From contig JANNRW010000361.1 of NCBI GenBank assembly GCA_031401815.1, forward strand, positions 1-19,983: a stretch of DNA of 19,983 bases, in the 5' to 3' direction. Position 1 is the stretch's first letter. Each line of letters opens with the position of its first letter. Below, piece by piece: positions 14,252 to 19,983 of the stretch. The translations under genes and the position numbers were made by a program. The stretch is from JANNRW01 sp031401815 (GTDB lineage: Bacteria > Desulfobacterota > Desulfuromonadia > Geobacterales > DSM-12255). The notes beneath the pieces were generated by a model that had not been told where the DNA came from, did no database searches, and saw nothing but the letters and a program-made list of their open reading frames with translations.

Positions 14252-15856
14252 CTACATCAGATGCAGCTTTTGTTCACATAATTTCTTATTAAAATCAGCA
14301 TTTCGATCATCAGGATAGTATGAAATCCAGAGCATAATCACCTGCATGGCTTTATGATATTTCTTTTGCTCTAAAAGAGCTGTTGAGAGATTTTGCAATG
14401 ATATCAGGTCTTTGGGCTGATGTTCCAGGTATTTTATATATGCTCTCTCTGCCTCTTCATAACGACCACTGAAAGCATAGGAATTGCCAAGCTCCCTGTA
14501 AACTTCAAAATAGGTTGGAAACCAGTTCTCAAGGGTAAGTAATTTTTCAAGCACCTCTGACGACTCGGCATAACGACCCTGTTCATTATAGGTTTTGCCA
14601 AGGAAAAGGTATCCCTTGGGAAGATTGGGTGCCACTGTTATAATTCGTTTGTAAAGAGTTTCCCGTGTTCTCCAGAAGCTGTAAAGGTGATAGTTGTAAC
14701 AGGTCATTGTTACAAAGAGAATGATAACTCCTGCCATAGATCCGGCTCGCCATTTTTCCGGAAGTTTTTGCAGAATAATTGCCAGTACCGGAACAGAAAG
14801 CATGGTTGCAAAGAGTAGATAGTGATCGTAAAACACCATCTGTCCGCTCACATTATGACGCAAGGGGATGAGGTTGGCATATGGTAGAAGGGTTAACAGC
14901 ACCAGCGAACATATCGAGAAAAGATGCCAGTCCCTGCGGTACATCAGCCCTCCCAGAAGGAGCAGCACCGAAACCGGGAGTACACATTCGGAAAGAGAGG
15001 GGAAACCTTTTGGCCAGACAAGATCATAATCATAGGAGAGGTTCAGCGGGTATATGAATTTCCCCAGCATGATATTCACAGAACGGACTATGCCACCAGC
15101 ACGGTCAACAAGTTCCAGGCCTTGGCTCTTGTCAACAACTCCGGCAGAAAAGGCAACTTTGAACTGGATGACAAATATGCTTGCAGCCAGAGTGAAGTAA
15201 AGCGCCAACATGCGGAATCTCGCTATTCTTTGCTTTGAACATGTTAGATGTCCAAGCTCACAGACGAGAAAAAGAGCTGGAAGTATAACTGCGCTCCCTT
15301 TTGAAAGCTGCGCTGACAGCATAAACAGAATAGTTCCGAATATGGTCAAAGGCCGCATATTTTCAGCAAGATAACAACGCAAGGAGAGAATGGCGAAAAA
15401 AACGTATAGCAACTCTTTACGGTTTGAAATTGAGGCAATACTTTCAATGTTAAGCGGGTGAGCCAGAAGAAGCAGTGTCGCAGCCACAACTGCGAAATGA
15501 AGTGATTCAGAATCTGCAATACCCTTGTCATGCCTTCTGATCAGCCTGAAAGCCAGAGATTGAGCAGCAAACCCGATGCAGATAAAAATAAGCAGATTAG
15601 TCAGATGAAATAATTTTACATCATCACCCCATAATCGATATTCAAGGGCAAAAGTCGTGATAGTTAGCGGAAAGTATTCGATCTTCATCGGCTTTTGCCA
15701 TATTGCAACCAGCGACTTGAAATCAGTTGTTGTTACTAATGGGTTATTGACAATGTAATAATAATCGTCTCCGGTGAACTCTGCTGAACCGGTAAACAGC
15801 GGCAGAGCTGCAAGCAACGGTAATATTAACAGCAACGGCAAGACTCTGGTCAGCAC
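14252..15856 (-). CDS. GT-C-like multipass membrane protein with C-terminal TPR repeats
   Basis: A 534-residue inner-membrane protein. About ten hydrophobic segments fill residues 1-390. A periplasmic loop near the N-terminus has FTGDDYYYIVNNPLV (27-41), whose paired aspartates D30-D31 are in the place of the catalytic acid of GT-C glycosyltransferases. YFPLTITTFALEYRLWG and ISNRKELLYVFF (near 143-154) match bacterial TMTC/O-mannosyltransferase-like proteins. Residues about 412-520 contain roughly three TPR units (for example GYLFLGKTYNEQGRYAESSEVL, ELGNSYAFSGRYEEAE, LQNLSTALLEQKKYHKA). I infer transfer of sugar from a lipid carrier to a protein or envelope acceptor; the acceptor is unknown. 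The start GTG overlaps the stop of the upstream kinase gene by one base. Confidence 0.75.
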   Translation of the reverse strand: MLTRVLPLLLILPLLAALPLFTGSAEFTGDDYYYIVNNPLVTTTDFKSLVAIWQKPMKIEYFPLTITTFALEYRLWGDDVKLFHLTNLLIFICIGFAAQSLAFRLIRRHDKGIADSESLHFAVVAATLLLLAHPLNIESIASISNRKELLYVFFAILSLRCYLAENMRPLTIFGTILFMLSAQLSKGSAVILPALFLVCELGHLTCSKQRIARFRMLALYFTLAASIFVIQFKVAFSAGVVDKSQGLELVDRAGGIVRSVNIMLGKFIYPLNLSYDYDLVWPKGFPSLSECVLPVSVLLLLGGLMYRRDWHLFSICSLVLLTLLPYANLIPLRHNVSGQMVFYDHYLLFATMLSVPVLAIILQKLPEKWRAGSMAGVIILFVTMTCYNYHLYSFWRTRETLYKRIITVAPNLPKGYLFLGKTYNEQGRYAESSEVLEKLLTLENWFPTYFEVYRELGNSYAFSGRYEEAERAYIKYLEHQPKDLISLQNLSTALLEQKKYHKAMQVIMLWISYYPDDRNADFNKKLCEQKLHLM

Positions 15857-17415
15857 TAATTCTGACCTTCACCAGAGCTGTCCGCCTCACCATGCTGAGG
15901 GAAAAGTGCTGTAAATACGCTCCCCTGCTCTTCCAGACTCTCTGCCCAGATCACTCCATGATGAGCATCCATTACCTTTCTACAGAAAGCCAACCCCAAA
16001 CCTGTCCCCTTGTTTTTTCCTTCTCTGCGGTTTTGTGCCTGCACAAATCTGTCAAAAATATAACTCAGAGACTCAGCCGGAATACCTGTTCCGTTATCCT
16101 TGACTTCAATCCGGAGAAATTCTCCCCTTTTCGGAATCATGGAGTCAGGATAGAGACCGTTAGGGATTCCTTTGATTATCGGCTCCAGAGAGTCAGGATA
16201 ATCAGCAGTAATTGTAATCTCTCCGTTGTCCGGGGTGAATTTAAGTGCATTTGAAATAAGATTGCCAACAAGGCGAATAAAAGTAGTTTTGTCAAACCTG
16301 CACTCAGGCAGAGTTTCTTCTGCTCTAAAAACCAGCTTTATTCCAGATTTTTTAACTACAGGAGAAAATTGTGAGAGCAGTTTTTCCAGCAGATGCCGGG
16401 GGCTCTCGCTCCTGTAATTCATTATCATTCTGCCTGCCTCAAATTTATGTATATCCAGCAAAGAGTTGATCATATCTACCATCTCGGTACAACTTTCCTG
16501 AGCAGCCTCTATGAATTCTCTCTGCTCGCTGTTTATGCTCCCCAAACGACCTTCTCTTACCAGATCCAGCGATCCGACTATCGCCGTGATAGGATTTTTC
16601 AAGTCATGGGAAAGCATGCTGACAAAATCTTCTCGCTCACGCTCAAGAGCTTTGAGACTTGAAATATCCCGGATTATTTCCACGCTTCCTATCAATACCC
16701 CCATGTTATTGAGTAAAGGTGCAGCACTAGAGAGAACCGTCTTCTTTCCATCCTCGGTATTGAGAAGATAGGTAACATCAAGAGTAGGCTCGCCACTTGC
16801 CAGGGTCGTTCGACAAGGGAGCATGCACCCTGCTGGCAATTCGGCATCAAGAATCTCATCTATATTTTTGCCAAGTATTTCGTCGATTTTGAAACCGAGC
16901 AGACTCTCTGCCATCCGGTTAACCGAAATTATTCTGGCTTCTATGTCAACAGCAATAAGAAGCTCGGCCATCCCATGAAGAATTGCCTCTGTCTTTTTCT
17001 GCTCTGCAACAAGTTCCTGCTGAAGGCGTTCATTCTCCAGAACTGTCCGGTTATAGCTGATCGCCCGCTCGACCCTCTTGAGCATATCTTCATTTGAAAA
17101 TGGCTTGGAAATATAGTCTACAGCCCCCTTTTTCATCGCATCAACCGCTATCTCCTCACTTCCATGGGCGGTCATCATGACCACTACCATTTCAGGATAA
17201 TCAGCTTTTACCTTTTTAAGAACTTGCAGACCATCCATACGCGGCATTTTGATATCAAGCAGAAGCAATTCAAATCGGTCTGATGCCAACATTTCAAGAG
17301 CTTCAACACCATCTCTGACACGAGCGGTGCGGTATCCGGCGTCTTCCAGCTGAAGCTTTAGAATCAGCGCTATATCAGCTTCATCATCCGCTATGAGAAT
17401 TTTGGTTCTTGTCAT
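15856..17415 (-). CDS. REC-PAS-histidine kinase (hybrid response regulator/kinase)
   Basis: A 519-residue cytoplasmic signalling protein without membrane segments. The N-terminal receiver (about 4-120) has the acidic pair D10-D11, phosphoacceptor D54 in LLLLDIKMPRMDG, T82 and K104. A short coiled coil (about 125-145) leads to a PAS domain (about 145-255). HisKA follows with H270 in SMLSHDLKNPI, then a HATPase domain with the N box around N385-N389, G1 DNGTGIP (440-446) and G2 GTGLGLAF (470-477). All expected catalytic residues are present, so it should be an active kinase gated by its own receiver. The start ATG at 17415 has GGAG 6 bases upstream. An in-frame extension to 17463 is unlikely. 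It overlaps the upstream kinase by 32 bases and so is probably translationally coupled. Confidence 0.92.
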   Translation of the reverse strand: MTRTKILIADDEADIALILKLQLEDAGYRTARVRDGVEALEMLASDRFELLLLDIKMPRMDGLQVLKKVKADYPEMVVVMMTAHGSEEIAVDAMKKGAVDYISKPFSNEDMLKRVERAISYNRTVLENERLQQELVAEQKKTEAILHGMAELLIAVDIEARIISVNRMAESLLGFKIDEILGKNIDEILDAELPAGCMLPCRTTLASGEPTLDVTYLLNTEDGKKTVLSSAAPLLNNMGVLIGSVEIIRDISSLKALEREREDFVSMLSHDLKNPITAIVGSLDLVREGRLGSINSEQREFIEAAQESCTEMVDMINSLLDIHKFEAGRMIMNYRSESPRHLLEKLLSQFSPVVKKSGIKLVFRAEETLPECRFDKTTFIRLVGNLISNALKFTPDNGEITITADYPDSLEPIIKGIPNGLYPDSMIPKRGEFLRIEVKDNGTGIPAESLSYIFDRFVQAQNRREGKNKGTGLGLAFCRKVMDAHHGVIWAESLEEQGSVFTALFPQHGEADSSGEGQN

Positions 17416-19678
17416 CCTTCTCTCCGTAAACAGGAACAGTAAATGTGAAAATATTTCCGCCACCTACTCTGGGGGAGTAGTAAATTATGCCATCATGCTT
17501 CTCAATAATGCTCCGGCAGATAGCAAGGCCAAGACCACTTCCACCAGAATCGCCGGATTCAGCATTACTGAACTTCTGGAATTTTGTAAATAAACGTTCT
17601 CTATGCGATGGTTTTATAACTTTACCACCATCCGCCACAGAAATTGCCAGCATTCGCCCTTTTTGTTCAGCAGTAAGGGTAATTACTGTATCTTGCGGTG
17701 AAAACTTTATGGCATTTGACAGGATATTTGTTAGCACCTGGAGCAGTCGATCATAATCTCCCCATATCTGCGGGAGCTCTGCCTCGAAATCTTTTACCAG
17801 GGAGATGTTTCTGGCAAGTGCGCCTTTTTTCATCATTTCGATTGCATAAAGCACCAACTCGCCTGGATCAACGGGTCTCATCGAGAAGATTTCATTGCCA
17901 CCTTCAATACGTGAGATATCAATAATGTCATTAACGAGGAAAATAAGACGTTCTGTGTTACGTCTACAGACGTCCAGCATCTCCCGCTCCACACCTGTCA
18001 ACCATTTACCCTTGCTAAGAATGAATTGAAGAGAACCCTTCATGGAGGTTAGAGGTGTTTTGAGTTCATGAGAAACTGACGCAATGAACTCACTCTTCAT
18101 TTGATCAACCTCCCCATCCCTTGTCACATCGCGAATTCCGAGCAATAATCTTCTGCAAAGCTCTCCCTGCTCAAGAAGAGGAGTAATTGAGAATCTTAGT
18201 TTTTTACCGCCAAGCCTTGCCTGAATTACTTTTTCGCTGACAGTGCAACTACTTTCCGAAGCACTCTTCAAGCTGGCTGCAAGCTCTTTCAATCCAACTC
18301 TGTCAAAATATGCCAGAACCTGCTTTTCTGGCATACCTGACAGGTTGACCCCCAGCAGCTCTTCCGCAGCACTGTTAACATGCAATATTCTCTGCTTGCC
18401 ATCAATTACCAGGAAGCCATCCAGAAGACTCTCAAGGATTGCCTTCTGCGTTCCGGTCTCCAGGTTCAACTCTTCTTTTTTTGCAACAATCCTGTTTTCC
18501 AGCTCTTTGTTCAAAGTCAAAAGCTGTTCAATCCGATTAGTCAGCAACTTGTCACGCTTCTCAACAGACTCAAGCATAAGGTTGAACGAATCGTAATATG
18601 CTCTTATTTCATGAAATCCTTCAACTGACACCCTTTTTGTATAATCTCCCGATTCGATACCCTCAACAGCATCAGAAAAACGACGAAACGGCAAAACAAC
18701 CTGTTGAGCCACAAAATATGCCAGCATGAACATGAGCGGAAGACTTATTGCCGAACAAAGAATCAAATTCTGTATATTTTCATTACGAATACCGTCAAAT
18801 GTTCCTTGTTCGAGAGCAACAGCAATAGCACCAATAAACTCTCCCTTAAGGTTATGGAGGGGCTCGGCAACCATTTCAAACTGACGATTATCCAGAGTAG
18901 TTGTCCCATTAAAAGAGAACCCTCCCTTAAGAGCACCTACTACACGCTGATCCAGGTTTGGGTGCAAAGCATCAATTTTACCCATTGTGCTTGCAATCCG
19001 CTCCCCCTTTTGCGCTACAAGCATTTCCACATTTTTTCCGAAAATCTTCTGCTGTTGATATGGAAGATGTGAATCCTTGTTAAGATCATTTCCAGCTATT
19101 ACAGCACCAAGAATGGTTCCATCCTGTGATATGACCGGGAGTATAACCAGCTGAATCATTACCTCCTTTTTTTCAGGCAGCACCATACAGGCTTCGTCAT
19201 TTACCTCCTGACAGTAATCATCATGAGAAACAATCTCAGTTGTTATAAACGGTTGTCGCCTGTTAAAAGCACTCGCAAGAAGACTCCCCTTAAGAAAAGT
19301 TCTTGTTTCCTTTTTCCTGCTTTTTCGGACAATTACAGACTGCTCACTATCAACGACAGTAAGAATGTCTAAAAAATCGAGCGAGCGCGTCCATCTGTCT
19401 ATAGCATCAGAAAGATTCAAGGCATCGCGCTTTAGAATCCAGTTGCGTACAGAATCTGAAGAGACCGGGAGCTTTAGTGCCTCCATGACTGTTTCAGGAC
19501 GAGCCATGTACTGGCTTTTTGCAAACTTGAGAGAAGACTCCAGATCTTTGGCAACCTGCTCTTCGGTAAAACGGTTAATTGTAAAAAGAGATGAAGCGAA
19601 AAGGAGAGTATAAGAAAATGCCAGCATGAACAGGGTGGCCAGATAAATTCTGTTTCTTATGGAAAGGCGATTTGTCAT
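17384..19678 (-). CDS. Membrane sensor histidine kinase (Cache-like, HAMP, PAS)
   Basis: A 764-residue membrane kinase. A first membrane helix lies at about 11-34. A large periplasmic sensor follows (about 35-303, Cache-like, with two repeats ending in ILGAVIAG and FIGAIAVAL), then a second helix at about 304-328. Next are HAMP (about 327-380), a coiled coil (380-408), PAS (about 410-520), HisKA with H537 in SVSHELKTPLTSM, and HATPase. The N box NILSNAIKF (651-659) and the G2 box SGGSGLGLAI (711-720) are normal. The G1 box, however, reads VADGGKVI (681-688): D683 is kept but the second glycine of DxGxG is a valine. Its gene end overlaps the REC-PAS-kinase gene, the obvious phosphotransfer partner. 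The start ATG is preceded by AGGTGA. gpsA lies 48 bases upstream. Confidence 0.92.
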   Translation of the reverse strand: MTNRLSIRNRIYLATLFMLAFSYTLLFASSLFTINRFTEEQVAKDLESSLKFAKSQYMARPETVMEALKLPVSSDSVRNWILKRDALNLSDAIDRWTRSLDFLDILTVVDSEQSVIVRKSRKKETRTFLKGSLLASAFNRRQPFITTEIVSHDDYCQEVNDEACMVLPEKKEVMIQLVILPVISQDGTILGAVIAGNDLNKDSHLPYQQQKIFGKNVEMLVAQKGERIASTMGKIDALHPNLDQRVVGALKGGFSFNGTTTLDNRQFEMVAEPLHNLKGEFIGAIAVALEQGTFDGIRNENIQNLILCSAISLPLMFMLAYFVAQQVVLPFRRFSDAVEGIESGDYTKRVSVEGFHEIRAYYDSFNLMLESVEKRDKLLTNRIEQLLTLNKELENRIVAKKEELNLETGTQKAILESLLDGFLVIDGKQRILHVNSAAEELLGVNLSGMPEKQVLAYFDRVGLKELAASLKSASESSCTVSEKVIQARLGGKKLRFSITPLLEQGELCRRLLLGIRDVTRDGEVDQMKSEFIASVSHELKTPLTSMKGSLQFILSKGKWLTGVEREMLDVCRRNTERLIFLVNDIIDISRIEGGNEIFSMRPVDPGELVLYAIEMMKKGALARNISLVKDFEAELPQIWGDYDRLLQVLTNILSNAIKFSPQDTVITLTAEQKGRMLAISVADGGKVIKPSHRERLFTKFQKFSNAESGDSGGSGLGLAICRSIIEKHDGIIYYSPRVGGGNIFTFTVPVYGEKDDKNQNSHSG

Positions 19679-19726
19679 TGTTCACCTGACAGGAGTCAAA
19701 AGCATTAATAGAATAGATTGTTTATT

Positions 19727-19983
19727 TCAATAACCTTCCGCCTTGAGATTTCGTGTCATCAGCTCAATAACAGCTTCTTTTGCAGGTCTGTCCCTGTAGA
19801 GGATTTCATGAACCTTGAAGGTAATCGGCATATCCACACCAAGCTTCTTTGCCAGCAAATAAGTAGATTCAGTAGTTTTTACCCCTTCCGCGACCATCTG
19901 CATCTCACCCAGCACCTCGGAAAGCTTTCTCCCCTGACCTAGCTTGATACCGACACTTCTGTTCCTTGAGAGATCCCCGGTAC
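19727..19983 (-). CDS. gpsA: Glycerol-3-phosphate dehydrogenase [NAD(P)+], C-terminal part (cut by window edge)
   Basis: The last 84 codons of GpsA; the gene continues beyond the window. The enzyme reduces dihydroxyacetone phosphate to sn-glycerol-3-phosphate for phospholipid synthesis. The visible part begins at TGDLSRNRSVGIKLGQG, which contains the conserved GD-S-RN substrate-binding block, and continues through EVLGEMQMVAEGVKTTES to the terminal helix region PITFKVHEILYRDRPAKEAV. A GTG within the gene, the V of EVLGEM, could be misread as a start, but the frame is open to the window end. The gene is 48 bases upstream of the membrane kinase on the same strand, so co-transcription is possible. 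Confidence 0.95.
   Translation of the reverse strand, partial: TGDLSRNRSVGIKLGQGRKLSEVLGEMQMVAEGVKTTESTYLLAKKLGVDMPITFKVHEILYRDRPAKEAVIELMTRNLKAEGY

Noticed and set aside
17416..17463. 16-residue extension of the REC-PAS-kinase
   Set aside because: The receiver domain begins right after the ATG at 17415, which has its own GGAG site. The extension lies inside the preceding kinase gene and carries no conserved sequence.
1..19983. Defence islands, CRISPR arrays, transposons, toxin-antitoxin pairs or prophage genes
   Set aside because: No spaced direct repeats, transposase motifs, integrase motifs or small paired toxin/antitoxin frames were found. All major frames are accounted for by chromosomal-type genes.

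Overview
The window carries two converging gene blocks. It has the look of a moderate-GC member of the Geobacter/Desulfuromonas group (Desulfuromonadia). That placement is inferred from protein style and gene company: gpsA followed by two sensor kinases, hemE with slyX, an alternative-haem-type radical SAM enzyme, an HD-GYP protein, and mfd followed by two parvulin-type isomerases. No rRNA, tRNA, CRISPR array, insertion sequence or phage gene was seen. The DNA reads as ordinary chromosomal core sequence with no obvious transferred island.

Plus-strand block (2-9359). Seven genes run head to tail: the end of thiE, a YhcC-type radical SAM gene and a VKOR-DsbA fusion, joined by 4-base ATGA overlaps; then mfd (TTG start), a parvulin lipoprotein (GTG start), a SurA-like chaperone/isomerase, and a secreted protein that looks TolB-like (N-terminal alpha/beta domain plus a calcium-site FG-GAP/VCBS motif). 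Disulfide formation, prolyl isomerisation/outer-membrane chaperoning and a putative envelope propeller protein therefore sit in one run with a DNA-repair translocase.

Centre (9360-11659). A minus-strand gene for a small exported protein resembling the N-terminal domain of DsbD converges on the plus block. A gene-poor spacer and a strong bidirectional terminator follow, then slyX and hemE (4 bases apart on the minus strand). The leader upstream of hemE contains three interlocking inverted-repeat arms that could form mutually exclusive structures.

Minus-strand block (11660-19983), in transcription order: the end of gpsA, a membrane Cache-like/HAMP/PAS histidine kinase, a REC-PAS-histidine kinase overlapping it by 32 bases, a GT-C-like membrane protein with C-terminal TPRs overlapping by 1 base, a GAF/HD-GYP cyclic-di-GMP phosphodiesterase with its own candidate promoter, and an AhbD/NirJ-like SPASM radical SAM protein just upstream of hemE. 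The two kinases look like a phosphorelay in which the membrane sensor passes phosphate to the REC domain of the soluble kinase. The hemE/AhbD-like pairing suggests that coproporphyrin-derived intermediates may be finished by a radical SAM decarboxylase.

I did not find a clearly novel multi-gene system. The most unusual items are the hemE leader structure, a run of nine G in the hemE coding strand, the degenerate ATP-binding G1 box of the membrane kinase, the enlarged HD-GYP loop, and the TolB-like protein placed behind SurA.
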